Shown here one piece after another: positions 1 to 13,700 of a DNA stretch of 64,000 nucleotides (its first letter is position 1; each line of letters starts with the position of its first letter). The position numbers were made by a program, and so were the translations under genes. The DNA lies in contig CACRSC010000010.1 of NCBI GenBank assembly GCA_902651635.1, positions 1,522,086 through 1,586,085 of the forward strand, written 5' to 3'. Source of the DNA: Mastigamoeba balamuthi (Eukaryota; Evosea; Mastigamoebida; Mastigamoebidae). The notes beneath the pieces were generated by a model, which was given only the letters and a program-made list of their open reading frames with translations, was not told the origin of the DNA and ran no database searches.

Positions 1-888
1 GGGGATGCTGCCCCTGGGCTCTGCGAGGAGGACCCTCTTGTCAGTCCACAGACTGGCGGTCTTAAGTGTGGAGAGCGAACGCTCACCGATGAGGACCAGG
101 CGGACGACGTGGGTGGCGTCGCCGTCGGCTGTGAGGATGGAGGCGGTCTTGACGAAGCTGCGGACAGCGCTCTTGTCGTGGGGGGCCCTCTGCGTGTCGT
201 TGACTGAGCCCGACAGGACGTACGTCTTGTTGCCCTCCTCTGCAGCGCACAGTGCCCTGTCGTTCAGCAACGCAAGGAGGGAGACAACAGGACTGATGAC
301 TGCTGCACTCACGGACTGTGGCGTTGATCGTGAAGGCATCCCTGGGCGACACGGGCCAGGGCAGCTTCACACGCTCGTGGTGCAGCTTGATGTCGCGCTC
401 CGCCGGTGTCCCCTCGACACTGTACCACTTGAACTGCGATTCGAGGAGCCCAACCGGCGTCAGACGTTGCTGGGTAGTGGGAGAAAAGTGTAAAAAGAGT
501 GTGCGTGGGGCGCACCCAGGCCAGATCGGAGTCGAGCCTGCGCTGCTCGGACTCGTCGGTGGAGCGCAGGAGCGCCGTGATGGCGGCAGCGGGCTTGTTG
601 ATGGTGACCTCGGCCCTCACGAACGGGTTGTTGGAGCCCTCCCGCTCGTGCCTGCCCAGCGCAGCAGCCCAGTCAGGCACACACACACCACACCCACACA
701 GGCGCATCCACAAGCGGCCAGAGTGTGGGGAGAGCGCACGCGACGACGCCGGAGACGCTGAGGGGGACCCAGTGGGGGTCGAGGGCCTCGGTGGACTTGG
801 CCCAGGCGAGGAGGTCGTCGACGGCCTTGTTGTAGTCCTCGGGGGTCTTGGGGGTGGGCGCCTCGGCGATGACAGACTGGTCGGCCAT
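1..888 (-). CDS. START-domain lipid-binding protein (3' end beyond window)
   Basis: Five exons read on the minus strand: 740-888, 516-651, 313-469, 87-239 and 1-20, with introns of 46-88 bp. The joined protein begins MADQSVIAEAPTP. It then follows the START-domain order: an N-terminal helix, a strand with NPFVRAEVTINKPAAAITALL, the block KLPWPVSPRDAF matching the family's 'K.P.P.s.RD' signature, then NKTYVLSGSVND, and a final EPRGSIP at the left edge that matches the family's 'D..G.iP' turn. START domains bind lipids or sterols in a hydrophobic pocket and act in lipid transfer or sensing; the ligand cannot be told here. No signal peptide or membrane segment is visible, so it is probably cytosolic. 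An in-frame ATG at 936 would add 16 residues; I chose 888 because homology does not need the extension. The C-terminal helix and stop lie outside the window. It is divergent from the asparaginase gene. Confidence 0.7.
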
Positions 889-1331
889 TGGCTCGTGCGG
901 CTCTCTGCTCTGGCGCTGCTCTGGCGGTGTGGGCAAACGACCCGTTGTTTTGATCTAAAGCGATTGTACGGGGAACGGGGTTTTAGTAAAGCGTGAGGCG
1001 GAAATGTGCAGTCACAGAAACGTCACCGTTTAGTATTTCTACGAGAAAATCCACAACAGCTGTGCTCGACTGTCAGCATCTGGCGGAGCCTTCGTCGTGC
1101 TGGCTCCTCGCCCAGCAGGAGCCATGACCCCCGGTCCTCTCGCACTCTGCTCGTGGCAGAAGCGTTAACGTTGACGGCCCGTTCCAAGCGCTGGGTGTGG
1201 AGACCCGTCTCCGAAATATCTTCCTGACCGAACAGATCCCCCGGTATCCCGACGGGGAAAATCTCCCCGCCTGCCCTGCCGAGGCGGTGCGTCGGTGCTC
1301 TCTTGCTGTGTTGCGGCCCACGCGATCCACG
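889..1331. promoter_or_regulatory. divergent intergenic region, START gene / asparaginase
   Basis: This 443-bp gap separates two genes transcribed away from each other and so should hold both promoters. An AT-richer patch near 945-1060 is the only compositional feature. I see no TATA box or operator that I can defend. An ATG at 1197 is in frame with the asparaginase and could extend its N-terminus by 45 residues. Confidence 0.4.
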
Positions 1332-2697
1332 ATGGCGACCTGCCGCCGCGCCTGCGACCCCCGGGCGCAGACCCCGATCGCGGGCCCGCACGGCGCGAGC
1401 GTGCTGGTCATCTACACGGGCGGCACGATCGGCATGAAGAAGGAGGGCGGCAGCTACGTGCCCGACCCCGACTACCTCCAGGCAACGCCCAGCCCCCCTT
1501 GGTTCTCCCCCCCCCCGTCTCTGAACGGGCGGGACCTCCCCCTTGCAGCAAGAGCTGGGGAAGCTGGCGGAGCAGTACAGGGCGGACCTGCCGGTGTTCG
1601 AGGTGTTGGCGCTGCGGCCGCTGCTGGACTCGACCGAGATGAGCCAGGACAACTGGGCCACCATCGCCTGCACCATCAGGGACAACTACGAGCGCGGGCC
1701 CGACCCCGCGAGGCACCCGGGCGAGGGCGTCGAGGAGGGCAGGCAGTGGGACGGGTTCCTCGTGCTGCACGGCACCGACACGCTGGCCTACACCGCCTCG
1801 GCGCTCGCGTTCGCGCTGGGCGGCATCAGGAAAACCGTCGTCATCACCGGGTCGCAGATCCCGTGGTGCGAGGTCCGCACCGACGCGCGCAGCAACGTCA
1901 TCGACTCGCTCCTCATCGCTGCCAAATCGCAGATCCCCGAGGCACGGCAGTGCACACACATACACATTATGACATCACCTCTCTCATCTCACATGCAAGC
2001 GCTGTAGAAAACGACAACTAAACAAAAAAAAACACAACAAAAACGGCAGGTTGTCGTGTTCTTCGACCGCAAGCTGATGAGGGGGTGCAGGACGACCAAG
2101 ACCAACTCGTGGGGCATCTCGGCGTTCAGCTCGGACAACTACCCGCTGCTGGGCGAGGCCGGCGTCTCGCTGGTCAAGTTTGACGAGAACACGCTGCCCG
2201 CGCCCGAGGGCGGCCCGGACTTCCAGACGGCCTTCAGCAAGGACGTCATCCTGCAGCCCGTGTACCCTGCCTGCGAGGACATGGTCGCGGGCTTCCTGGA
2301 GAAGGCCGTGTCCGAGTCCCACGTCCGCGGGATCGTGCTCGAGGCCTACGGCTGCGGCAACGTGCAGGTCGTCAACAACGAGGCGCTGATCAAGAAGATC
2401 ACAGAGCTCTCGCTCCACAGGGGCGTCGTCATCGTAGTCGTCAGCAGGTGCCCGGCGGGCAACGTGTCGCTGGGCACCTACGAGGGCGGCAGCAAGCTGG
2501 TCAAGGCCAAGTGCGTGAGCGGGCACGACATGACCACCGAGGCGGCGTTTGCCAAGCTCTGCTGGCTGCTGGCGCAGGACCGCACGGCGCAGGACGTCGA
2601 CCTCCTGCGCGAGCAGATGGAGACCAGCCTGCGCGGCGAGCTCGACTCGGAGTTCACGGCTCTGTACCAGGGCAAGCAGACCGTCATCTTTCCCTAG
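1332..2697 (+). CDS. L-asparaginase, cytoplasmic type I-like
   Basis: It hydrolyses L-asparagine to aspartate and ammonia. There are three exons: 1332-1481, 1549-1941 and 2050-2697. The first catalytic motif is VLVIYTGGTIGM in exon 1, with the nucleophilic Thr in TGGTI. The second is LVLHGTDTLAYTAS in exon 2, carrying the Thr-Asp pair. ITGSQIPW and the FFDRKLMRGCRTTKT segment also fit the bacterial AnsA and animal ASPG type. The total is about 397 residues, longer than the roughly 340 of AnsA, with no ankyrin tail. No signal peptide is seen, consistent with the cytosolic class. Both introns join the conserved blocks in phase 0 only if their donors are GC (1482 and 1942), making them GC-AG introns. 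The ATG at 1332 was preferred over the in-frame one at 1197 because the conserved core starts shortly after it. The gene converges on receptor gene A, 201 bp away. Confidence 0.88.
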
Positions 2698-2898
2698 GGC
2701 AGCCCGGCACGGACATACGGTGAAGACATACGAGACAAACTGCAACACACGACGGTTTGATGCTACCCTGCACTTGCTGTTGGTGCAAGGTCGAATTCGA
2801 GCATGGAATCTTATAAGCAGAATTGAGCAACACGGCAACACAGATACCCGACACGTTTGTGTATACTATGACTGGTGCTATTCACTGGATACGGTTTT

Positions 2899-5800
2899 TC
2901 ACTGTGACGGCGGATGTTGATGGGCCAGCACATTCTCGTTGGGGATGGGCTGCTGGGTGCCGCTCATCATTTGGTCCCTGGCAGCCATGAGGGTGTACAG
3001 CGACGGCTCGTAATACTCGTCCGAGATCCTCACAGCCCGTGGCTTGTGCCAATTTGCTGGTGGCGTCGTCGTAATCACCTGAGACGCTGGAGTGAGAAAC
3101 AGATAGATAGAAGTGGGGGTAGGAAGGTGAACATCGTAAAACTGCTCGATCTGAGCAAGGTTATTGGTGACGAGCTCGTTGAAGTTGGTCATGTACGCTT
3201 CCTTCGTCCCGAACAGCGTGCCTGTCGAGGCTGTCTGCAGCACTTTGGTGACAAGCACGAGCGTCCTGCGCAGCGACTCCCCAGGCGGCCTCTTCAGCAG
3301 CCCGTAGAACTCGGGCACGCTGATGGCCACGTTCAGCAGTCGCAGGAAGATGAACGCCCCCACTGCCGCCCACACCGTCTTGGGGTTTCCGGGGTACTTG
3401 GCCTCCACGCACCGCCGCACCGCTGCGCACACGTGCACCACCTCCTCCGGCACCTCGGGCGTCGACCGGAAGATCTGCGTCATGAACTGCTGCGCTGTCA
3501 CGCACAGCTGCAGCACGTTCACCGCCAGGTCCGTCACCTCCGCCCCGGCCTCCATCTTCTCCGGGTCCACCTCGTGCTGCCCCTCCGCGAACATCCGCAC
3601 GCTCACCACCTTGCCCTGTCGCACCGACTCCTCCTCGTCCTCGGCGTCCTGGCGTGCGTCGACCTCCTTCTGGAGGAGCTCCTGGAGCAGCGCGCCGAAG
3701 GTCATGTAGAGGTAGCGCAGCGACACCATCTTGGAGTAGAACTTGAACGCCTTGGTCGCCAGGCTGTTGTTCCTGAAGATAACGTCCACTGACTCTGTGC
3801 CCACGACGGTGAGTACACATCTTGTCCGGCAGTCCCTCCAAAGAGAACGCTCACCACAGTTCTGGACCTCTCGCTCGATGAGTGCCACCACCAGTTCCAT
3901 CGACGCCCCGTGCCGCTCGTACGCGTACACCAGCGCCTTGGCCAGGTTCTCCGACTCGGTCGGCGTCGTGCTGTCTGCCAGCCCAAACGCCATCGCGAAT
4001 CCATTCCCCGCGTCCTCCGCCACCAGCCTGTCCACCTCCTCCAGGTCCCCTGCCGGCGTCGGCCGTGGCATCTTCACCTCCACAAACCGCAGGCGCTCGC
4101 TCGGCGACTTGATTGTCACTCTCTTCCGCCCACCTCTTCGTCTTCGCGCCACCACAATCGCCACCACGGCGATCGCTGCCAGCAAGAAAACTCCGCCAAC
4201 CACCGGACCCACGATCACACCCACGTTCACCTCCTCTGCACAGTCGGTCAATCGAAGTCGAGAGAGCAAATGGGACAAAGAAATGCAACTGCACGCACTC
4301 TTTGGCTCTTCTGGAGGGCAGCTGTCGGCGTACTTCTTGTTGGGGCACAGGCACTTGAGCAGCTTATCGTCACACGTACCCAGACCGCAGTCCATCTCTC
4401 TGCAGTCTCGGACAGCTGTCCTGAACGTCCACATCTCTGAGAAAGACGATTTCTCCCCGTTCCACACTTCCAGCATCCAGAAGTACGTCGCGTTGGCAAC
4501 AGATTCTGGACAATGGAGTAAGGATGGAGAACATAAGAAATAAGACTAACGATTGTCCGAGAGCTCGAGGGCAGTATCAGTGGCAGCGAGGGCCACGCTG
4601 ATCCGAGTCATCTCCGAATCTGACTTGTTCGATCCATCTCGCACTATGCGTAGCCACAAGGACACCTTGGTCACCCTCTTTTCCGCACTCAGCACACAGC
4701 CTCCCCACTCTGTCACCTTCTTCCACTCCATTCGAACGTCTGCAAGCGAAGTTCAACTGAGTTGGGCCTCATCGAGGTGACAAGTGGAGACGTACGTCTC
4801 GACGGAACGCCTGTGTTGTTGACAGGCCACACCAGCGTTGGGATCTCGGGAACCGTGCACGCGCTCACCAGCCGGTACTCGGTCACACGGGCATACGCCC
4901 CGTCCCTGTTGTAGAACCGCACCGTCCACAGCCACTGCCCCGGCGCCACGTCCACGTCCCGGAACACAGGCCCTCCCGTCGCGAGAGTCTCGCGCAGGTC
5001 CGCCCGCGCGGCCACCGTCATGTTCTCCGACGTGGTCCCCAGCAGCAGCTCGTAGTACGGCTCCGCCACCACCGGCGAGCACGAGTCCCCCGCCGTCGAC
5101 GCGCTCATGGCGCTGAACGTGAAGTTGTACGGCCTGTACATCCAGTGCCCGTACGCCGGCTGCGCCAGCATCGGCGCCGACGGCCCGCTCGCGACGCACA
5201 CCCGGAACTGCTGCACCTCCGACGCCACCACAATCGGCTCCGTCGACGACTCCCTGTAGAACTGCGCTTCCCCCCAAACCGCATTCCATCCCGCTCAGTC
5301 GCTGGCCGCGCCCCCTCGCTCCGGCGTACCGCGATGTACCACTGGTACCACCCTGCGCTCTGCTGCAGCACCACCTCGCTCCCCATCTGCGTCGCCGGGA
5401 CGGTCCCCACGCACGCGAACCCCTGCTCTCCCGGCCTCCTCAGGAACAGCTGGTACCACTCCCTCGTCCCGTTGCTCCTCGCCCCGCATCGCCTCCCTCC
5501 CCACCGCTGCTCCCACCCGAACGCCACCCGCGTCCTCCCCACCACCGTGTTGTTCTCGGGTGTCCTCAGCGTCGCCCGTCCTGGTGGCTCCGGCACGCAC
5601 ACCTCCACCTTCCGCGTCGGCGACGTGGTCGTCCAGAACGGGTTCGACTGCACGACGCCCCACGTGTAGTTCCCGCTCGTCAGGTTCCCCACCGCAGCCC
5701 TCGTCGCGAACGCGTCCACCGTCTCGTTCGCCACAACCGCTCCCGTCTCCTCCTCTCGCACCACAACGTACGCGCCCGTCGCTGCCCCGCACGTTGCCCC

Positions 5801-8800
5801 GCTGTCCGCAACGCTCCACCGCATCGCTGCCGTGCACACCTGCCCCGTCCGCTCCGACACCACCAGCGCCCCGTCCGCCGGTTCCATCAGCTCTGCCGCT
5901 GTCCCGGCCCGCGGGATGCACACGCTGAACGTCGTCTCGCTGCTCGCCGTCAGCCCGGGATACCCGTTGCTGTACGCCACTCGCACCCCGTACGCCCCCT
6001 CGCGCAGCCCGCTCATCGCGTGCGCCATCGCCTCCGCCGGCGTGCTGTTCAACAGTGGATGCGCCTCGTTTCCGATTGCCCACAGCGTCACCACCGTCCT
6101 CTCTGGGCCACGTGTGCAGTTGTCTCCCTTGGCCCCCAGTGTCCACCGCAGCCAGTACGGCTGCACCACCACAGTCCCAGTCGACAGCGACAGGACCGGC
6201 GCAGATGGCATGGCCGGCACGCACACACGCCAGCCGGACGAGATGCTCTGTGGTGACTGCATGGCGTCGCTCTGGGCGACAACTGAGAACGTGTGTGTCC
6301 CTGGTTCCATCTCGCGCTTCATATACACATATGACGATGGCATGGTGTCGCCCAATACGCCGTCCACGAATAGAATGAGCGACTTCGATTGTGAGCACTC
6401 CTTCCTCCAGTTGGCCGCCTTCCACTGAAGTGTCACTGGACTCACCACAACGTCTCCACGCTTGGGTGAGATGATCTCTGGCCCGTCTGGCGCCACCACC
6501 TGGCACACACTGAAGCTCCGCGATGCCGACAGGGTTTCCCCGACTCCATTTTCCACAGAAACTCTCCAATCGTGGTTTCCGTCTGACACTCCACTCTGGC
6601 TGATATCGAATGCAACGCCATTCCCCACGCTCCACCTGCCATGTGCCACCCCGTCCACCATCAGCGTCGTTGTGCACACCGTGTCGTTCCGGCACGTGCG
6701 CCCACACGAGTCCACCTTCCACGCGAATCGAACTTCCGAGTCTCGCTCCGCATGTCCGTATCGTGGCGATGACAGCGTCACAGTGGGGGGCGCCTGAGTG
6801 CACACGGTCTTGTACATGATCGTACCCGTCGTGCTCGACGTCGTCATGGCCCCGTTGGTCGCCCGGATCATGTACGTCCACGTCCCTGCCCACGTCAGGT
6901 TCATCACATACGTCGTCTGTCCGCCCTCGAATGTGGCTGTCGGCTGTGCTGGCATTGTGTCCTCGTCCCACAGGAACAGCTGCACAGCGTTGCCATTCGA
7001 AGCCCTCTTCCCGGGCCTCGTGCACGCCTCTCCGAAGCATCCGATGTTCCACGTGAACCGCACCTCTGGCACTGTTGTGCTCAGTATCCCCGCTGGACTC
7101 GTGACCTGCGGCGTTGATGGCGCGATTCTCGTGCACACGTCAACTGTTCTCGGGGGAGTCACAGTGCTGTCTGCGGGGGTGCAATTTGTGTGAGAGAGGG
7201 AACAACCTGCGCAAATGGACGCACTGGCAAAGCCGTTGAAGGCGATGACCTTGAGGCTGTATCGTCCTGCCAGGGTGGACTGCGGGAGGTCCCACGACGA
7301 TGATGACTGTACACTGGCGAGAGTGGGATTTGTTCCTGGGCCCCAGAACACGAAGTACGTCTCCACCGATGAAGAGATGCAGGGAGTATTCAGTGATGCA
7401 GACCACATTGCCTTCGGCTTTTTGTTCGATATCCAGAAGTCACCGAGAGTGTCCGTGAACGTGGGCACGCCTGGCGCTGTCGGAATGCAGTACCTGAACC
7501 CTCGAGTGGCCTGGCTGCTCCACATCACCCCGTTCGTCACTGTCACCCCCACCACATAGTCCCCGGCTCCGGGGAGACTGACCGCGAGGCTCTCTGTGCT
7601 GACAGTCTGCGTCACACGCCACGTCGTCGTCGTCGAGGAGACAGCAACAGAGTACTGTGCTGCCGGTACTGCCCCGCACACCTTCCCCAGGTCCGGCTTG
7701 GTCCACGTGAATGCCGCCAGAGGCGCCTTGACTGACTCTGTGGGAAAAACGATCGTTGTCTCCTGCGGCGCCCTGTGCACACAGTCTGCTCACCATCCAC
7801 CAAAGCCTCGTCTTCAGTGTCCGCGGGCGAGAGAGGGAGCGAGGGAGCGGCGCGGACGGACAGGTGTTTGTGACGGTCGTGCTGGCGTTGCTCCCAGACG
7901 TCGGCACCGCCACCACCGTCAGCGCGTACGTCCCCTCCCCCAGCGCCGCCGGCGTCGTCCACGAGGTCTGTGTCGTCGCTGCCAGCTGGTACAGCACAGC
8001 CCCCGTGTCCTTCCTCGCCAGCGTCACCGAGAACGTCCCCGTTGGCTGCGTCCCCGCGTAGCACACCTTCCCCCACGTGTCCACCGCCCACGAGTACCCG
8101 AACGCCGCCGCCGCTGTCCCGCTCGCCGGCGCGCTGCTCGTCGCTCGCAGCCCCGCCACTCCCGCCGGCCTGCAGAACGTGAACGACGCCCGTGCGCTCG
8201 CCTCCCCTCCCGCGCTGACCGTCCACTCGTACTCCCCGTCTGCCAGGTTCCCCGGCAGCCACGCGCTCGTGTCCGCCACGGGCGGCAGCGCCGCCGCGGC
8301 CGTCTGCCCGCCCTTGGCGAACAGCGTCACCGTGTACATCGCCCCCGTCCCTCCGCTGCACGAGTACCCCCTCTGCTCCGGGGCCGTCCACGCCAGCGCC
8401 GACCCGGGGCCCAGCTGCGTCCCTCCCGCTGCGCTCCTCAGCCCCGTCGGCGCCCCGGCCTGCGACCCCACGCAGATCTTCCGTGCAGGCGACTGCAGCG
8501 CGTCGCCGCTGTTCGAGTGCTCGGCCACAGCCACGAACCAGAACGGCCGTGCGGGGCTGTTGGGGGCCAGGCTCAGCGTCGCCGACTGGCAGTTGGGCAG
8601 CGGCCCGCCTCCAGTGCACTGGGCGGGCGCGCAGTTAACGGCAGTCTGCTGGGTGGCGCCGTCCATGCGCTCGTTGTCCGCCACCCACACACTGAATTGT
8701 CTGCACGGGCACTCGGGCTCGTTCGACATCGAGTTGTACGCCCATGCCACCTAATAGAGCCGCGTTGTTAACAAGAGAACAGTGTGTAGATAACGTACCG

Positions 8801-9616
8801 TTACATCGCCAATGTAATCCGTGGCATCGTTCGTCTGGATCTGTGGCGGGTCGCCCATCCAGTCTTTGCAGTTGTAATTGTAGTTGACTGCAAGCTTGGT
8901 TAGGACGGAGTTCGAGGGAGAGCGTGCCTTGCAGTGGGAAACAGCGGTACGTATCCCTCTTGCGCTCGATTCCACACCAGAAAGTTGCCGCCTTGGCGAC
9001 CGACGCAGTCATCGAGTCCTCCATCCAGTCAAATGGCAAATACGTTGTCGTTCTGCGAGGAAGAGCACGGTGTTTGGACTTGACTCATTGCCCATCCAGT
9101 CTGCTTACGTCCAGTCGAAGAGCTCCTTGGGGAACCTGGTGCGCTCACACCTGCTGTCCGAGAGCCCGCACGTGTGCTGCGGGGGGTCCCAGCGGCCGTG
9201 GTCGCGGTCGCGGTCCTTGTGGTCGCGCGCGGCGCCCCAGGGCCGCCAGGGCCCGGGACGGTCGTCCCACTGCCTGTCGGGCTCCACGTGAATTCTGCAC
9301 GGCCTGCGCCTGGTGTTCATGCTGGGCGCGGGAATCGTCACAACAGTCGCCTGCTCGAGCTGCAGCGATGCTAGCGTGACGGGAGTCTGCTCCGCTGTCT
9401 GGATCGAGGGCTGGTTGTCGGGTGTGGGGAGGGAGGGCCGTTGGTACACGCCGGTGAGAGCGGTGAGAGCGGTGAGCCTGTGGTGGCGGGCCACGCGCGC
9501 ACCAAGTATAGCAGCCTGTCCCTGTCCCTGTCCCTTTCCCTGTCTCGCGCTTCTGCGAGGATGCAGCACAGCGCGAGGGTGGCGGCAGTGCGGGCGAGCA
9601 CGAGCAGCGGCGGCAT
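2899..9616 (-). CDS. transmembrane receptor with cytosolic RasGAP domain, copy A (one frame break)
   Basis: First exon 9503-9616 encodes a signal peptide (MPPLLVLARTAATLALCC) followed by an Asp-Arg repeat. Further exons are 9109-9410, 8928-9052, 8799-8887 and a large one from 8750. The ectodomain is about 12 tandem beta-sandwich modules of 90-100 residues (FN3/Ig-like by eye), each ending in a Cys-Xaa-Pro-type linker, then a small Cys-rich EGF-like knot (4320-4470) and one membrane helix (about 4150-4230). The cytosolic part is a RasGAP domain with FRNNSLATKAF (arginine-finger codon 3772-3774) and FLRLLNVAISVPEF. RasGAPs speed GTP hydrolysis by Ras-type GTPases. Relative to copies B and C there are two extra G in a G-run near 5271-5276, which throws the reading frame. 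This is either a real pseudogene lesion or a homopolymer sequencing error; the rest of the frame is open. The intron at 8888-8927 uses a GC donor where B and C have GT. The gene is head-to-head with copy B. Confidence 0.8.
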
Positions 9617-10779
9617 CGAGCGGAAAAGGAGATGCTGTGGAGGCTGGAACGGGCGAGAACTGCGAGAGCACGATAAGCCTGTGTCAGGCACAAGCGCCGT
9701 GTTTGTGCGTTGTTGCCCAGCGGAGGAAACAGGAACACCGGGCCGCACACGAGCTCTGGAGGCGCAAGCCCGCGGCGAAAAGGAGTCTGTTTGAGGGCAG
9801 CGCGGTGTTCCGATTGCTGCTTGTGTGGGGAGACTCTGGAGGGCGACGGCGGTACCTTTGATAGAAGGTCCCCTCAAGGAAAAGTGAAGGTGACGCGTTT
9901 TTCCACCCCCACCGCGTATTCCGGTGTGGGAGTCCACTCTGCGCGGCTCCGGAGGAACCGCCGTCGGGCTCGAGCGGAGTTAAGCAGTGTTGCGGTGCCG
10001 CCGGCTGTGGTCCAATGAAACGGATTAAACGAATATTCGTGCAATGACGTCGGGTGAGCAACAGCGATGCGAATCCGTCGGAAGGGAAAAGCGAACAACA
10101 CCGATGAACTTCGCGTCTAGACCTGGCGTTCTGCTCAAGTCAGCGGCACTTGGCGGAATCGCTGCAGAGACCCGAGTGGGAACGGAGTGAACCTTTTCAA
10201 CCGGACATCCGGCTGCCCGTCTTGACGGGTTCGAGCCGCCGCACTACGCGAAAAAAAAGCAGACACAGGCACGAGTTCGTTGTGTGCCGCGTTGCCCGCT
10301 ATCCGGCGTACACCCATATGGCGCGAAGGCATGTGGGACACCCTCTTTCTGGGGGAAAATTGACGATCTGCAAGCAGCGGTCCACGGTCCACCAGAGCAA
10401 AGTCAAGTCCGGTGGGATGCCGGGGGCAGCGGCGGAGCTGCCAGTTGGGTGGGGCCCCCCACCGGATGCAGGAATATCTTCTGTGGGTTGTCCGATAGCG
10501 CAGAGGAAAACTGCCACTCTTATCTGAGCACCTTTCGTGCACCCAGAGCATCGTCTCCGAAGGAGCTCCACCGGGCGCACCGCACCGCGCCACAAGAAAC
10601 ACTCGCGATCCACCTCCCCCCGTGGGCAGGCTCCGCGAACCGCTTTCTTTTGTGCGTCCGGTCCACCGCGTGCTCTTCCTCTTCATACCAAGTTCACAGT
10701 AGTGGACTTGCGACTTACCCACTGCCCCTTTTGTGAACCCCATCCCACTGCCGCGCAGTTTCTCGCCCTTGACGCAACG
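9617..10779. promoter_or_regulatory. divergent promoter region between receptor genes A and B
   Basis: This 1.16-kb spacer lies between the start codons of copies A and B. It holds no ORF that I recognise. The long minus-strand reading frame at 10135-10869 has no family resemblance and overlaps the start of B, so it is taken as chance. A G/C-rich hairpin-like tract around 10430-10465 is visible. Shared upstream control of the A/B pair is an inference from the head-to-head layout. Confidence 0.35.
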
Positions 10780-13700
10780 ATGCGGGGGTATACGGCCCTT
10801 GCCGCCGCAACGCTTGTGCTCGGCTGCGCCCTGGCGGGCGCCGCGCGCTTCGGGGACTGGAATGCGCAAACGTATTGGGTATGCGGTCTTCTTATTTCTG
10901 CCCTCGGCGGGCTCGCCACTTCAAATTTCTCACAGCAGCACGTGTCCCTACCCCCACACCCACACCGACCCACCACACACCCCAGCCCTCGATCCAGACA
11001 GCAGAGTCGAGCCCCGCCACGCTGGCCGTGCTGCAGATGTCGCAGGCAGCCACCGCCGTGGTGATCCCCGCGCCCAGCATGAACACCAAGCGGAGGTCGT
11101 TCCGCGTCCATGTCGAGGGGCCCAACGAAAGGTGGGGCCCCGGCCCACACGGCCACCGCCGCGGCCCGTACGGACCTCCGGGCCCCTACGGACCCCCGGG
11201 GCCCTACGGCCCTGGCGGCAACTGGGGCCGCCCGAGGTACGCGTGCGGCTGGTCGACCCTCGACTGCTCCGACACTCGTCGAGACCCGCAGCTGTTCGAC
11301 TCGGTGTACGCGCACCGAGGGAAGGGGGAAGGCACTCAGAGATACGACTCAGCTCTCACTGTGTGCAGAAACACGCAGTTCTTCCCGCTCGATTGGGGAG
11401 CGTCGGACTCGAACTCGCAGATGAGCCTGTCGATTGTCAAGGCAAGCTCGTTGTGGTGCGTGGACAACTACAACGCTGTGTGGGAGCACAACCCGGTCAA
11501 CTGCTTCCCTCTTCAAGGTCCGCCTTCCAGGGCATGCCCTTCGGCACTCACATCCGCACACAGCCAGCTACAGCTACAACTGCAAAGATTGGATGGGCGA
11601 CCCTCCACAGATCGTGACAAGCGACTCTGCCGAGTTCTCCGGAAATGCCACTGTGCGACGTTCAGAGGCCCGCCCGCCATCTGCCTAACCGGCTTTTGCA
11701 AAGGTGGCATGGGCGTACAACTCGATGTCGAACGAGCCCGAGTGCCCGTGCAGACAATTCAGTGTGTGGGTGGCGGACAACGAGCGCATGGACGGCGCCA
11801 CCCAGCAGACTGCCGTTAACTGCGCGCCCGCCCAGTGCACTGGAGGCGGGCCGCTGCCCAACTGCCAGTCGGCGACGCTGAGCCTGGCCCCCAACAGCCC
11901 CGCACGGCCGTTCTGGTTCGTGGCTGTGGCCGAGCACTCGAACAGCGGCGACGCGCTGCAGTCGCCTGCACGGAAGATCTGCGTGGGGTCGCAGGCCGGG
12001 GCGCCGACGGGGCTGAGGAGCGCAGCGGGAGGGACGCAGCTGGGCCCCGGGTCGGCGCTGGCGTGGACGGCCCCGGAGCAGAGGGGGTACTCGTGCAGCG
12101 GAGGGACGGGGGCGATGTACACGGTGACGCTGTTCGCCAAGGGCGGGCAGACGGCCGTGGCGGCGCTGCCGCCCGTGGCGGACACGAGCGCGTGGCTGCC
12201 GGGGAACCTGGCAGACGGGGAGTACGAGTGGACGGTCAGCGCGGGAGGGGAGGCGAGCGCACGGGCGTCGTTCACGTTCTGCAGGCCGGCGGGAGTGGCG
12301 GGGCTGCGAGCGACGAGCAGCGCGCCGGCGAGCGGGACAGCGGCGGCGGCGTTCGGGTACTCGTGGGCGGTGGACACGTGGGGGAAGGTGTGCTACGCGG
12401 GGACGCAGCCAACGGGGACGTTCTCGGTGACGCTGGCGAGGAAGGACACGGGGGCTGTGCTGTACCAGCTGGCAGCGACGACACAGACCTCGTGGACGAC
12501 GCCGGCGGCGCTGGGGGAGGGGACGTACGCGCTGACGGTGGTGGCTGTGCCGACGTCTGGGAGCAACGCCAGCACGACCGTCACAAACACCTGTCCGTCC
12601 GCGCCGCTCCCTCGCACCCTCTCTCGCTCGCGGACACTGACGACGAGGCTGGTGGATGGTGAGCAGACTGTGTGCACAGGGCGCCGCAGGAGACAACGAT
12701 CGTTTTTCCCACAGAGTCAGTCAAGGCGCCTCTGGCGGCATTCACGTGGACCAAGCCGGACCTGGGGAAGGTGTGCGGGGCAGTACCGGCAGCACAGTAC
12801 TCTGTTGTTGTCTCGTCGACGACGACAGCGTGGCGTGTGACGCAGACTGCCAACGCAGAGAGCCTCGCGGTCAGTCTTCCCGGAGCCGGGGACTATGTGG
12901 TGGGGGTGACAGTGACGAACGGAGTGATGTGGAGCAGCCAGGTCACGCGAGGGTTCAGGTACTGCATTCCGACAGCTCCAGGCGTGCCCACGTTCACGGA
13001 CACTCTCGGTGACTTCTGGATCACAAACTCGATGCCGAGAGCCTCGTGGACCGCCCAATTGAACACACCATGCACAGCGTCCTCTATCGCCACGTACTAC
13101 GTATTCTGGGGCCCGGGAACAAATTCTGCGCTCGCCAGTGTGCAGTCATCATCGTCGTGGGACCTCCCGCAGTCCACCCCGGCAGGACGATACAGCCTCA
13201 AGGTCATCGCCTTCAACGGCTTTGCCAGTGCGTCCATTTCCGCAGGTTGTTCCCTATCTCACACAAATTGCACCCCCGCAGACAGCACTGCGACTCCCCC
13301 GAGAACAGTTGACGTGTGCACGAGAATCGCGCCATCAACGCCGCAGGTCACGAGTCCAGCGGGGATGCTGAGCACAACAGTGCCAGAGGTGCGGTTCACG
13401 TGGAACATCGGAAGCTTCGGAGAGGCGTGCACGAGGCCCGGGAAGAGGGCTTCGGATGGCAGCGCTGTGCAGCTGTTCGTGTGGGACGAGGACACAATGC
13501 CAGCACAGCCGACAGCCACAATCGAGGGCGGACAGACGACGTATGTGATGAACCTGACGTGGGCAGGGACGTGGACGTACATGATCCGGGCGACCAACGG
13601 GGCCATGACGACGTCGAGCACGACGGGTACGATCATGTACAGGACCGTGTGCACTCAGGCGCTTCCCACTGTGACGCTGTCATCGCCGCGATACAATCAT

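Noticed and set aside
9511-9547. Hexamer-like TGTCCC repeat near the start of receptor A as a regulatory array
   Set aside because: It lies in exon 1 and simply encodes the Asp-Arg repeat after the signal peptide.
10430-10465. G/C-rich hairpin in the A-B spacer as a terminator
   Set aside because: Intrinsic terminators of this kind are bacterial, and this is a eukaryotic promoter region. It is probably composition.
10135-10869. 244-codon minus-strand frame upstream of receptor B
   Set aside because: It overlaps the signal-peptide exon of B, has no recognisable domain and has the low-complexity composition expected by chance in GC-rich DNA.
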